From positions 1 to 31,977 of the forward strand of contig CAZIDB010000017.1 in NCBI GenBank assembly GCA_964537965.1: DNA of 31,977 nt, read 5' to 3'. Origin of the DNA: SURF-24 sp964537965 (GTDB lineage: Bacteria; Bacteroidota; Ignavibacteria; Ignavibacteriales; SURF-24). The position numbers and the translations under genes are program-made. The notes under the pieces were generated by a model, which saw nothing but the letters and a program-made list of their open reading frames with translations, had not been told where the DNA came from and did no database searches. Shown here piece after piece: positions 1-8,081 of this stretch. Within the stretch, counting starts at the first letter, position 1; every line of letters begins with the position of its first letter.

Positions 1-449
1 CTTATCTTGATCCCTACGGTATGCAATTAGAATGGTCGTCGATTGTAGATCTTGCCGCCGCCGGAATAGATTTGTGGATATTGTCGCCGACAGGTATGGG
101 GGTAAACAGATTATTAAAAAAGAAAGGAGACATTTCAGATATTTGGTTAGAAAAATTGAAAAAATTCTTGGGATTACAAGAAGAGGAGATTCGAAACTAT
201 TTTTACAAAGAAGAAACCGATTATACATTATTTGGAATAGAGAAACATATTAGCAAAGAAGAAAAGGCAATAGAAAAAGCAGGATCGCTTTATCAAAGTA
301 GATTATCAACTCTCTTTAAATTTGTCTCTGATCCATTTATATTAAGAAGCAGCAAAGGAAACATTATGTATCATATGTTTCTTGCTTCTAATAATAATAC
401 AGCAGCGAGTATTGCCAACGATATAGTAAAAAAATATAATAGTATGTAA
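1..449 (+). CDS. tcmP: Three-Cys-motif partner protein TcmP (C-terminal part, cut by left edge)
   Basis: The frame is open from base 3 to the stop at 447-449 and reads YLDPYGMQLEW before continuing, so the first ATG at 21 is internal and the true start lies off the left edge. The DPYG..-EW block and the C-terminal segment ending in a YHMFLAS-type motif are what I recognise from the TcmP family. These proteins are named for their habitual pairing with a three-Cys-motif protein, and exactly such a gene (DUF5131) follows 5 nt after the stop. The molecular activity of TcmP is not established to my knowledge. About 149 residues are visible, without membrane segments or a signal peptide, so it is probably cytoplasmic. 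The pairing makes the family call fairly safe; no function is claimed. Confidence 0.75.
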   Translation, partial: YLDPYGMQLEWSSIVDLAAAGIDLWILSPTGMGVNRLLKKKGDISDIWLEKLKKFLGLQEEEIRNYFYKEETDYTLFGIEKHISKEEKAIEKAGSLYQSRLSTLFKFVSDPFILRSSKGNIMYHMFLASNNNTAASIANDIVKKYNSM

Positions 450-454
450 TAAGT

Positions 455-1174
455 ATGGCACAATCAAAAATTGAATGGACTGAATTAACCTGGAATCCTA
501 CAACAGGTTGCAACAAAATCTCTCAGGGATGTAAATTCTGTTATGCAGAAGTGATGGCAAGAAGATTAAAAGCTATGGGGCAAAAGAAATACAGTAACGG
601 CTTTAACCTTACTTTACATGAAGATACATTAAAAATTCCATATACATGGAAAACTCCAAAAATTGTTTTTGTTAATTCAATGAGTGATTTGTTTCATGAA
701 GAGATTCCTTTTGAATTTATACAAAGAGTTTTTAAAGTTATGAATGAAAATCCTCAACACGTTTTTCAGGTTTTAACAAAGCGTGCAGATGTACTTTTTG
801 AATACCACAAAAAGCTGGAATGGACACATAATATATGGATGGGTGTATCTGTTGAGAATGAAGAAGAACTTTGGCGCGTTGATTATCTCAGGAGAGCAAA
901 AGCAAAAACTAAATTCCTTTCCTGCGAACCTTTGCTTGGACCGTTAACAAAATTAAATCTAAGCAAGATCGATTGGGTAATAGTTGGTGGGGAAAGCGGA
1001 AGAAAACCACGCCCAATGAATGCTGAATGGGTTTATGAAATTTATGATAAATGTGAGCATGCAGGTGTAAAATTTTTCTTTAAGCAATGGGGCGGAACTA
1101 ACAAAAAGAAAACCGGAAGACTTCTTAACGGTAGGACATATGATGAAATACCTGAAGTTGAGGTATCATTTTAA
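455..1174 (+). CDS. DUF5131 / phage Gp37-Gp68 family three-Cys-motif protein
   Basis: A 239-residue cytoplasmic protein opening with KIEWTELTWNPTTGC. The Cys residues are at 19, 26 and 29 (GCNKISQGCKFCYAE), the three-Cys motif that defines this family. It resembles a radical-SAM-type iron-sulfur cluster site, although the spacing is C-x6-C-x2-C rather than the classical C-x3-C-x2-C. A second family landmark is WVIVGGESG at about residues 174-182. The length is near complete for the family. It follows tcmP by 5 nt and overlaps hsdS by one base (TAATG), so the three are probably co-transcribed and translationally coupled. Members are found in phages and defence islands. The reaction is unknown; a radical-SAM-like role is inferred from the cysteines only. 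Confidence 0.85.
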   Translation: MAQSKIEWTELTWNPTTGCNKISQGCKFCYAEVMARRLKAMGQKKYSNGFNLTLHEDTLKIPYTWKTPKIVFVNSMSDLFHEEIPFEFIQRVFKVMNENPQHVFQVLTKRADVLFEYHKKLEWTHNIWMGVSVENEEELWRVDYLRRAKAKTKFLSCEPLLGPLTKLNLSKIDWVIVGGESGRKPRPMNAEWVYEIYDKCEHAGVKFFFKQWGGTNKKKTGRLLNGRTYDEIPEVEVSF

Positions 1175-2448
1175 TGCCCAATAATAACCTTCCCCCCAAC
1201 TGGTCTTTGGTTAAACTTGGTGATGTTTGTGAGAGAATTACTAAAGGTAGCACACCAACAAGTTATGGTTTTAAATATCATAGCAAAGGAATAAACTTTG
1301 TAAAAACTGAAAACATAGATTTAGATGGAAATGTTTTTGGAATACAAGAATTTATCAATAATGAAACTAATGATTTTTTAAACAGATCCAAATTAAAGGT
1401 TAACGATATACTTTTTTCGATTGCTGGTACTATTGGTCGAGTTGGCGTTGTTAAAGAAAATAATTTACCCGCTAATACTAATCAGGCGCTTGCAATTATT
1501 AGGTTATTACTCGATTCTATTCTTCATAAATTTATTTACTATTACCTAAAATCACCCTCTATACAAAAAGGTGCATTAAAAAAAATCGTCGGTGTTGGAA
1601 GAGCAAACCTTTCTTTAGCTAATGTTGCCGACTTTGATATTCCTCTTCCACCACTTCCTGAACAGAAAAAAATTGTTGAGAAGATTGAAGAACTCTTTAG
1701 CGAATTGGATAGCGGAGTTACTTCTTTTAAAAAAGCAAAAGAAGAAATTAGACTTTACCGGCAGTGTGTTCTTGCAAATGCTTTTAATGACAAACTAATT
1801 GGCAATGAAAAGATTGATGAAAAGATCGGATTGCCTGATGGATGGAAATGGATAAAGTTAGGTGAACTCTCCGATTTAATTACTAAGGGGACTTCACCAA
1901 GATGGCAAGGATTCCAGTATGTTTATAATCCAGAACAAACCTTATTTGTCACTAGTGAAAATGTAAGAAATAATTTTATAGACATCTCTAATCCAAAATA
2001 TCTTGACGACAGTTTTAATCAAAAACAAAAAAGATCAATTCTTAGAAAAGGTGATGTACTTTTTAATCTTGTTGGCGCTTCAATTGGTAGAGCGGCTGTT
2101 TTTAATTTTAAGGTAAAGAGCAATATCAACCAAGCTGTTGCGTTAATACGAGTAACTACAGAATTGAGTAATAAATATCTATCCTATTTTTTGAATTCGG
2201 AGATTGCTAAAAAGAAATACATGAATGAAGTAGTGGATGTTGCTCGTGCAAACCTAAGTTTATCTGATACATCTAATATATTAATCCCATTTTGCAATTT
2301 AGATAATCAACTCCAAATTGTTTCAGAAATAGAGAAGCGGTTTTCAGAAGCAGACAATCTTGAAAAGGCTATAGATGAAAGCCTTGCAAAAGCGGAAACA
2401 TTAAGGCAGAGTATTCTAAAGAAAGCGTTTGAAGGAAAGCTGGTTTAA
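1174..2448 (+). CDS. hsdS: Type I restriction-modification specificity subunit
   Basis: This 424-residue DNA-recognition subunit of a type I restriction-modification enzyme has the classical two-fold layout. Target recognition domain 1 spans about residues 8-165 and begins WSLVKLGDVCERITKGSTP. A conserved helical spacer follows (LPPLPEQKKIVEKIEELF, about 168-218). Target recognition domain 2 spans about 225-375 and begins GWKWIKLGELSDLITKGTSP. A second conserved helix ends in ILKKAFEGKLV. The two halves are clear internal repeats, and both look intact. It starts on the TAATG overlap with the DUF5131 gene. The matching methyltransferase hsdM is encoded 2.5 kb downstream, separated by a serine hydrolase and fic. 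The order S-x-fic-M is unusual, since M usually precedes S. The bipartite target sequence cannot be read from the protein. Confidence 0.95.
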   Translation: MPNNNLPPNWSLVKLGDVCERITKGSTPTSYGFKYHSKGINFVKTENIDLDGNVFGIQEFINNETNDFLNRSKLKVNDILFSIAGTIGRVGVVKENNLPANTNQALAIIRLLLDSILHKFIYYYLKSPSIQKGALKKIVGVGRANLSLANVADFDIPLPPLPEQKKIVEKIEELFSELDSGVTSFKKAKEEIRLYRQCVLANAFNDKLIGNEKIDEKIGLPDGWKWIKLGELSDLITKGTSPRWQGFQYVYNPEQTLFVTSENVRNNFIDISNPKYLDDSFNQKQKRSILRKGDVLFNLVGASIGRAAVFNFKVKSNINQAVALIRVTTELSNKYLSYFLNSEIAKKKYMNEVVDVARANLSLSDTSNILIPFCNLDNQLQIVSEIEKRFSEADNLEKAIDESLAKAETLRQSILKKAFEGKLV

Positions 2449-2573
2449 GTTTAGCTACTGATTACTTATCGGTATTTTAGTTTATATGATAATTCTATTG
2501 TCAGGAAGTTTATCCCGATAACAATATACAACCGACTATGCAAGTAGGATATAATCCTTGCTTGATAACAAAC

Positions 2574-2577
2574 AGGA
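2574..2577 (+). promoter_or_regulatory. Ribosome binding site deciding the serine hydrolase start
   Basis: AGGA lies 7 nt before the ATG at 2585. It favours this ATG over the in-frame TTG at 2558, and the ATG start also puts a clean signal peptide at the N-terminus. Confidence 0.6.
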
Positions 2578-2584
2578 AAAAATT

Positions 2585-3646
2585 ATGCAACACTCACCTT
2601 TCTTCTTTTTTATTATTTTATTTTTAATCAACATTCCTTTATTCTCTCAAATGAATGCCTTGTACTTCCCTGCTTCGGATTGGTCCCGGTATGATTCTGT
2701 TGAGCTTGCAGGATTCGATAAGAAAAAGCTTGATGATGTTTACAGCTATGTTGTTGATAGTATGAACACAACAGGATTAGTTGTCGTGGTCAATGGAAAA
2801 ATAATTCTTGAGCAGGGCGACATCCAGGAATTAAGTTACATAGCTTCCATAAGGAAAAGTCTTCTTTCAATGCTTTTCGGTAAATACGTCGAAGAAAAAA
2901 TTATTGATCTTGATATGACACTTGAACAACTTAAAATTCATGATGTAAATGAACTGCTGCCTATAGAAAGGGAAGCAACTATAAGGAACCTGATAACTGC
3001 AAGATCAGGTATATTTCTGCCATCATCAAATGGTAGTTACGAATTGCAGTTTGCTCCTAAAAGAGGTTCTGTTAAACCCGGTACTTACCATATCTACAAT
3101 AACTGGGACTTTAATGCGGCGGGTGCAATATTTGAAATGTTAACGGGAAAAGATATTTATAAATCATTTGAAGAAGACATCGCACTTCCAATACAAATGC
3201 AGGATTATAAAGTTGAAAACCAAAAGAAAGTCGGTGATACTACCCAATCAAAATTTTTAGCTTATCATTTTTTATTATCTACAAGGGATATGGCAAGGCT
3301 TGGATTACTTATGCTTTGTAACGGCAACTGGAACGGAAAACAATTAATTCCAAAAGACTGGATTAAACTCTCAACATGCGCTGTTACACCACCAGATCAG
3401 ATTAATACTTTGGACCTTCGTGACGGAAACTTCGGTTACGGTTATATGTGGTGGATATGGTGCAGCAACGATGAAATATTAAAAGGTTCATATTGGGCAA
3501 GAGGAGCAATGGGACAGTATATTGTAGTTATTCCATATCTGAATATGGTTATTGCAAACAAAACAAAACCTGATTATGGAAGAGATACAAGTTTTCCGCA
3601 ATTTGAAAAACTGGTAAACATGATTACTCATGCCAGACTTGATTGA
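2585..3646 (+). CDS. Secreted serine hydrolase (beta-lactamase class C / PF00144-like)
   Basis: With the ATG at 2585 the product has 353 residues and starts with a hydrophobic signal peptide (MQHSPFFFFIILFLINIPLFSQ), so it is probably periplasmic or exported. Penicillin-binding-protein-type serine hydrolase motifs are visible: S-x-x-K as SIRK at residues 88-91 (nucleophile Ser88, Lys91), and the Y-x-N equivalent YNN at 171-173. The third motif, normally H/K-T/S-G, appears as RGAMG at about 306-310, so the activity may be esterase- or peptidase-like rather than beta-lactamase. The substrate is unknown. The gene sits inside the type I restriction island, 136 nt after hsdS and about 200 nt before fic, and has no evident link to restriction. 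It may be cargo. Confidence 0.85.
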   Translation: MQHSPFFFFIILFLINIPLFSQMNALYFPASDWSRYDSVELAGFDKKKLDDVYSYVVDSMNTTGLVVVVNGKIILEQGDIQELSYIASIRKSLLSMLFGKYVEEKIIDLDMTLEQLKIHDVNELLPIEREATIRNLITARSGIFLPSSNGSYELQFAPKRGSVKPGTYHIYNNWDFNAAGAIFEMLTGKDIYKSFEEDIALPIQMQDYKVENQKKVGDTTQSKFLAYHFLLSTRDMARLGLLMLCNGNWNGKQLIPKDWIKLSTCAVTPPDQINTLDLRDGNFGYGYMWWIWCSNDEILKGSYWARGAMGQYIVVIPYLNMVIANKTKPDYGRDTSFPQFEKLVNMITHARLD

Positions 3647-3764
3647 TACCTGTTATGAAAGATTTCTATATCTACATAATATTTCTTTTATCAATATCGA
3701 TTAGGAAATGTTGTTAACTATAAATTTTTCCTCCACATTATTGTGTCCGATAAGCAGACTGAAG

Positions 3765-3830
3765 TTTAATTATAATTAATTATAATTAAGGGAAACACAC
3801 TATATTTAATTATGATTTATTATAATTAAA
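3765..3830. promoter_or_regulatory. Pair of 26-bp palindromes, probable operator of the fic-hsdM unit
   Basis: Two 26-bp copies occupy 3765-3790 and 3805-3830. They match at 23 of 26 positions. Copy 1 is a palindrome of half-site TTTAATTATAATT except for its last base; copy 2 is a slightly less perfect palindrome. The copies start 40 bp apart, near four helical turns, so a dimeric repressor could bind both on roughly one face of the DNA. The second contains TATAAT at 3821-3826, 22 nt before the fic ATG, suitable as a -10 element, so binding there would block transcription. The winged helix of the Fic protein itself is an obvious candidate binder; this is inference. Confidence 0.6.
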
Positions 3831-3848
3831 TGAAATTGTTGAAAAAAG

Positions 3849-4991
3849 ATGAAAATCGAAGAATTTAAAAGCGGCAATTACAATCAGCAAAACGGGTATA
3901 AAAGCTTTTCGCCTTCCCGGATTAATCAATCCTGGGAATGGAAGGATGGGAAGATCAATACTTTATTGGCAGAAGCCAACAGAAAACTTGGTTCACTGGA
4001 TACGTTTTCTCTTCAGGTTCTTGATGTTGATCTTTACATTGAAATGCATATTGCAAAAGAAGCAACTCAATCCAGCAGAATAGAAGGCACACAAACAGAA
4101 ATAGAAGATGCACTAAAAAAAGGTTCCGATGTATCTCCCGAAAAAAGAGACGACTGGCAGGAGGTTCACAATTATATTGAAGCAATGAATACTTCAATAA
4201 AGAGACTAAAAGAACTTCCGTTATCTACAAGATTACTTAAAGAAGCTCACAGGATTTTAATGAGCGGGGTAAGAGGTGAACACAGAAATCCGGGAGAATT
4301 CAGAACAACACAAAACTGGATTGGTGGGGCCACTCTGCATGATGCAACATATATTCCGCCAGTTCATACAGAAATAAATGATCTGATGAGTGATCTCGAA
4401 ACCTTTTTACACAACAATGAAATTGAAGTCCCTGTTCTGTTAAGGATAGCAATCGCGCATTATCAGTTTGAAAGCATCCATCCTTTTCTGGATGGTAATG
4501 GCAGAATCGGGAGATTATTAATTACGCTTTACCTTGTAAGCACAAATTTAATAGCAAAGCCTTCTCTTTATCTTTCTGATTATTTTGAAAAGCACCGTCA
4601 GTTGTATTATGATAACCTTAATAATGTTAGAACTAAAAATGACCTGGCACAGTGGATAAAATTTTTTCTTGTAGGCATTATAGAAACCAGTACGAGAGGT
4701 ATTGAGACATTTAAGAATATCCTGAAACTAAAGGAAGAAATTGATGATAAAAAACTGCCGGGGCTTGGAAAGAAATTAACAACAGCAAAACTATTACTAA
4801 ATTATTTGTATAAGAATCCTGTTGTAACTGCACTGCAAGTACAAAATGAATTAAAAATATCTTTACCAACGGCAAATTCAATAATTTCCGATTTTGAAAG
4901 GTTGGGAATTTTAACAGAGAGAACCGGTTGGAAGAGAAACAGGGAATTTGAATTTACCGAATACTTAAATCTTTTCAGAGATAAGAAATGA
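3849..4991 (+). CDS. Fic family protein with N-terminal inhibitory motif and C-terminal winged helix
   Basis: This 380-residue Fic enzyme probably transfers AMP from ATP to hydroxyl groups of target proteins. The complete active-site motif HPFLDGNGRIGR is at residues 211-222, with catalytic His211. Upstream, SSRIEG at 75-80 matches the (S/T)xxxE(G/N) inhibitory helix, which makes this a self-inhibited class with the inhibitory helix N-terminal to the Fic core. Residues about 305-375 form a winged helix-turn-helix (TAKLLLNYLYKNP, then LKISLPTANSIISDFERLGIL), suggesting DNA binding. Its stop overlaps the hsdM start (ATGA), so the two are translationally coupled. Fic genes are known passengers of type I restriction operons. 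The palindrome pair directly upstream suggests autoregulation. The target protein is unknown; everything needed for activity appears present. Confidence 0.93.
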   Translation: MKIEEFKSGNYNQQNGYKSFSPSRINQSWEWKDGKINTLLAEANRKLGSLDTFSLQVLDVDLYIEMHIAKEATQSSRIEGTQTEIEDALKKGSDVSPEKRDDWQEVHNYIEAMNTSIKRLKELPLSTRLLKEAHRILMSGVRGEHRNPGEFRTTQNWIGGATLHDATYIPPVHTEINDLMSDLETFLHNNEIEVPVLLRIAIAHYQFESIHPFLDGNGRIGRLLITLYLVSTNLIAKPSLYLSDYFEKHRQLYYDNLNNVRTKNDLAQWIKFFLVGIIETSTRGIETFKNILKLKEEIDDKKLPGLGKKLTTAKLLLNYLYKNPVVTALQVQNELKISLPTANSIISDFERLGILTERTGWKRNREFEFTEYLNLFRDKK

Positions 4992-6475
4992 CAACAGCAA
5001 CAATAGTACAACGGGTATGGAATTATTGCAACACTTTAAGAGATGACGGCGTAAGCTACGGAGATTATGTAGAACAGCTTACATATCTGCTATTTCTAAA
5101 AATGGCAGATGAGTATTCTAAGCCACCATATAACAGGAATATTCAAATTCCTAAAAAGTTAAACTGGGAAAGCCTCAAAGGAATAAGCGGCGCTGAGATT
5201 GAAGTCCAGTACATTAAAATCCTTAATGAGCTTGGTAAAGAAAAAGGAATGATAGGAGAAATCTTTTTCAAAGCTCAGAATAAAATACAGGATCCGGCAA
5301 AGCTTTATAAACTAATTCAAATGATTGATGATGAGAACTGGGTTATACTTGGCGCAGATGTTAAAGGTGATATTTATGAAGGTCTGCTTGAGAAAAATGC
5401 TGAAGATACTAAATCGGGTGCAGGCCAATATTTTACACCAAGAGCGCTTATAAAAGCAATGGTTGAATGTGTGAAGCCTGAACCAAGCAAGTCAATTGCA
5501 GATCCCGCCTGCGGAACAGGCGGATTCTTTCTTGCTTCATATGATTTTATTTCAGGCAACTATAAATTAGATAAGGATCAGAAAGAGTTTCTTAAGTTCA
5601 AAACTTTCAGCGGCTGGGAAATTGTACCGAATACAGCAAGATTATGTTTAATGAATTTATATCTTCATAACATTGGTGATCTTAACAGCGACCCACCAAT
5701 TGATCGTGCAGACAGCTTAATTGTATCTCCAACAGAAAAGTTTGATTATGTTTTAACAAATCCGCCATTTGGTAAAAAGAGCAGCATAACTATTAGTAAT
5801 GAAGACGGAACGCAAAGCAAAGAAACTCTTACATATGAACGCCAGGACTTTTGGACAACAACATCAAACAAACAATTAAATTTTATTCAGCATGTTCGAT
5901 CAATGCTTAAAGCAGATGGTAGAGCTGCGGTAGTTGTTCCTGATAATGTTTTATTTGAAGGTGGTGCCGGAGAGACAGTAAGGAAAAGATTACTTGAAAC
6001 AACTGACCTGCATACAATTTTAAGACTGCCAACAGGAATATTTTATGCTCAGGGTGTTAAAGCAAATGTAATTTTCTTTGATAACAAACCTGCTGCAAAA
6101 ACTCCCTGGACAAAAGAAGTATGGATTTTCGATCTCCGCACCAATATACACTTTACTCTGAAGACACAACAAATGAAGTACGAAGATCTGAAAGACTTTG
6201 TTGATTGTTTTAATCCTAAAAACAGGTTCAAGCGGAAAGAAGCAGAGCGATTCAGGAAATTCACATATGATGAAATATTATCAAGAGATAAAACCAATCT
6301 GGATATTTTCTGGCTTAAAGATGAAAGTCTTGGAGACATGGATAACCTGCGGGATCCAGATGTAATAGCCCTGGAAATAGTTGAGAATATGGAAGCCGGA
6401 TTAGAAAGCTTTAAGGAAATAATTTATATACTGAATGATAAGAAAGGCAAATATTTTAATTTTAAAGTTACCTGA
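4988..6475 (+). CDS. hsdM: Type I restriction-modification DNA methyltransferase subunit
   Basis: This 495-residue N6-adenine methyltransferase subunit should assemble with HsdS (1174-2448) to methylate the recognition site. The N-terminal HsdM helical domain spans about residues 5-130. It is followed by the S-adenosylmethionine-binding motif I ADPACGTGGFF (171-181) and the catalytic N-P-P-F at 258-261. GQYFTPR (146-152), typical of HsdM, precedes motif I. The length is normal for the family. It begins on the ATGA overlap with fic. No hsdR follows: downstream is a 364-nt non-coding stretch and then genes on the other strand. The nuclease subunit must lie left of the window, be elsewhere, or be absent. 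Confidence 0.96.
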   Translation: MTTATIVQRVWNYCNTLRDDGVSYGDYVEQLTYLLFLKMADEYSKPPYNRNIQIPKKLNWESLKGISGAEIEVQYIKILNELGKEKGMIGEIFFKAQNKIQDPAKLYKLIQMIDDENWVILGADVKGDIYEGLLEKNAEDTKSGAGQYFTPRALIKAMVECVKPEPSKSIADPACGTGGFFLASYDFISGNYKLDKDQKEFLKFKTFSGWEIVPNTARLCLMNLYLHNIGDLNSDPPIDRADSLIVSPTEKFDYVLTNPPFGKKSSITISNEDGTQSKETLTYERQDFWTTTSNKQLNFIQHVRSMLKADGRAAVVVPDNVLFEGGAGETVRKRLLETTDLHTILRLPTGIFYAQGVKANVIFFDNKPAAKTPWTKEVWIFDLRTNIHFTLKTQQMKYEDLKDFVDCFNPKNRFKRKEAERFRKFTYDEILSRDKTNLDIFWLKDESLGDMDNLRDPDVIALEIVENMEAGLESFKEIIYILNDKKGKYFNFKVT

Positions 6476-6839
6476 ACTATATTTCACCCTCATTTTGCCC
6501 GTAAGCTAAATTAAAAAATAGGAGCATAACTAATTCCACATCTTCTAAAAAAACAAAGAAAAAAAGTTAATATTATCCGGGAAGTATATTTTAAATAATA
6601 CACTACCTTCTTTTTCTTTTAGAAGTACCGGGATTAATTATACTCCCAACACAAAAGTCTCGCAATAAAATTTTATAATTAAAATCTTTATTCTGATAAC
6701 AATTGAATATTTCTTTTTAGAAAATAGTTTAGCACTTAAACCCAAAATAAAATTTAGTGTTACAATTTTGAAAAGTAATATCTTTACTTGTAAAAAAATG
6801 TTACTAACTATTTCCAAATCTTTTCAATCAATATTTTAA
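6476..6839. other. Non-coding gap between convergent hsdM and GHL gene
   Basis: 364 AT-rich bases between the stops of two convergent genes. I find only a weak stem (CTTCT / AGAAG, around 6607-6625) and short AT palindromes such as ATAAAATTTTAT at 6665-6676. There is no convincing terminator, RNA gene or open frame. This is the border between the restriction island and the glycan locus. Confidence 0.6.
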
Positions 6840-7976
6840 TCAGAATCCCTGCATCTCTCTGAATGCTTTTTTAATAACTTTCCAATCATCAGGTAAAATT
6901 GAATCATATTTAAATGCAATTATTCCAACCGCACCTCCCTCCAATGAACAATTAATTTCCTCCTCAATTTGTTCTGTTGTTACGCCATTATATGTTTGAA
7001 TACCATTAAATATTTTGCAGTTTGGACCGACGAGTTTTATTGCGTTTTCGGTTATAGTCTTTAACCAGGAAATAGGATGACCGCAATCTTTAAAGTAAGA
7101 CATTGGACTTATCATACTTAATAGAGGAGCGTTCTGAGCATAGTTCTGCGCAAAATATACATCACCTAAATCCGGATCATCGGCTCCTTCCGGTAAAAAG
7201 GCAGATGTTAATGGAAGTCCAGGTTTTATTGTTTCAATTAGATCTTTTGTGGATTTAACATAATCGTAAATTATATTTTTCCGCATATTCACCCAGGCAA
7301 CTACATCTTTATCTCCGCTTGAATATAATTTAACAAGTCCTCCTTTAGCAATATAATAATCGTAATCTTTATTGCATAGTTCCAGCAAACGTTTTGTATT
7401 ACAACCCAAAGATTCTGCATTGCGTAATGAATAGTCATCAAAAGATAAGAATATATCCGTATACCTTATGTTATCCAGGTGTATTCCATCGCAATCAAAA
7501 TTTGTTATAAGATAATGCATGTTTTTCAGCATATATTCTTTATAACCCGGATAAAAGAAATTGATATCAGTGAAATGAATCTCAGAAAGAGTATCCGGAT
7601 ACGGAGCAGTAAATCCTAATGCGGGGTTTGGGCAGTGGTATACACAAGACTCAGGATGTTTCGTAAGAAATTTTCCATCTCTGGCTACTATATACCAGAA
7701 ATGAACTTTAATGTCATTAGCATGTGCTTTAGCAATGAAATCATGTAGATTTGATGAATCTGTTAGTGTACCTCTTTCACCTTTCACAAGTAAATAAACT
7801 TCTTTAACATAATTGTATTTCAGATTATTAATAATTGAATCCATTGGTTGTGAGTTAAAAGTTTTGCCCCACATCCAGACACAACCTGTTTTTACATTCT
7901 GCTTTTGTGAATATACTGATTGTTGAGTTAACAGAAGTATAAAAGCTACATACACAAATAACTTTTGCTTTATCAT
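6840..7976 (-). CDS. Secreted glycoside-hydrolase-like (GHL10-type) protein
   Basis: With the start at 7976 the product has 378 residues and opens with a signal peptide (MIKQKLFVYVAFILLLTQQ..YSQ). The rest reads as a TIM-barrel glycoside-hydrolase-like domain of the GHL10/DUF4015 kind. Strand-end motifs are visible: IKVHFWYIV at about 89-97, DCDGIHLDNIRY at 161-172 and an ISPMSYF block further on. The acidic residues of DCDGIHLD are likely substrate-binding or catalytic. It is a close paralogue of the protein at 30363-31977 over its whole length (compare FFYPGYKEYML with LLYPGYKQYVL, and AQNYAQNAPLLSMISPMSYF with AQNYTQNAPLLNEISPMAYF). Unlike that paralogue it has no T9SS tail, so it probably stays periplasmic. 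Substrate and reaction are unknown. Confidence 0.8.
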   Translation of the reverse strand: MIKQKLFVYVAFILLLTQQSVYSQKQNVKTGCVWMWGKTFNSQPMDSIINNLKYNYVKEVYLLVKGERGTLTDSSNLHDFIAKAHANDIKVHFWYIVARDGKFLTKHPESCVYHCPNPALGFTAPYPDTLSEIHFTDINFFYPGYKEYMLKNMHYLITNFDCDGIHLDNIRYTDIFLSFDDYSLRNAESLGCNTKRLLELCNKDYDYYIAKGGLVKLYSSGDKDVVAWVNMRKNIIYDYVKSTKDLIETIKPGLPLTSAFLPEGADDPDLGDVYFAQNYAQNAPLLSMISPMSYFKDCGHPISWLKTITENAIKLVGPNCKIFNGIQTYNGVTTEQIEEEINCSLEGGAVGIIAFKYDSILPDDWKVIKKAFREMQGF

Positions 7977-7984
7977 ATAACTTT

Positions 7985-7988
7985 CTCC
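7985..7988 (-). promoter_or_regulatory. Ribosome binding site deciding the GHL start
   Basis: GGAG on the minus strand, 8 nt before the ATG ending at 7976. It supports this start over an in-frame ATG 60 nt upstream (8036), and the shorter form begins directly with the signal peptide. Confidence 0.65.
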
Positions 7989-8022
7989 GAGGGTTTCCAA
8001 AATTATGATAGAAATTGGTAAA

Positions 8023-8053
8023 ATTAGCATGGACATTTCACATCCATGCTAAT
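8023..8053 (-). terminator. Hairpin terminator after the beta-helix gene
   Basis: A perfect 11-bp inverted repeat, ATTAGCATGGA / TCCATGCTAAT, with a 9-nt loop. On the minus strand it starts 28 nt after the stop of the upstream gene (8082-8084) and is followed by TTTACC, making a short U-rich run with the end of the stem. It best fits a terminator or partial read-through attenuator between the beta-helix gene and the GHL gene. Confidence 0.7.
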
Positions 8054-8081
8054 CATTCGACTTTATACAATAACTTTTTAC

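Noticed and set aside
2466..2521. Inverted repeat TTATCGG ... CCGATAA after hsdS
   Set aside because: Only 7 bp with a 42-nt loop and no U-run; too weak to call a terminator.
3765..3830. CRISPR-like repeat unit
   Set aside because: Only two copies with a 14-bp spacer, located at a promoter; an operator pair explains it better.
6665..6676. Palindrome ATAAAATTTTAT in the gap after hsdM
   Set aside because: Simple AT palindrome not placed near any gene start and with no second copy.
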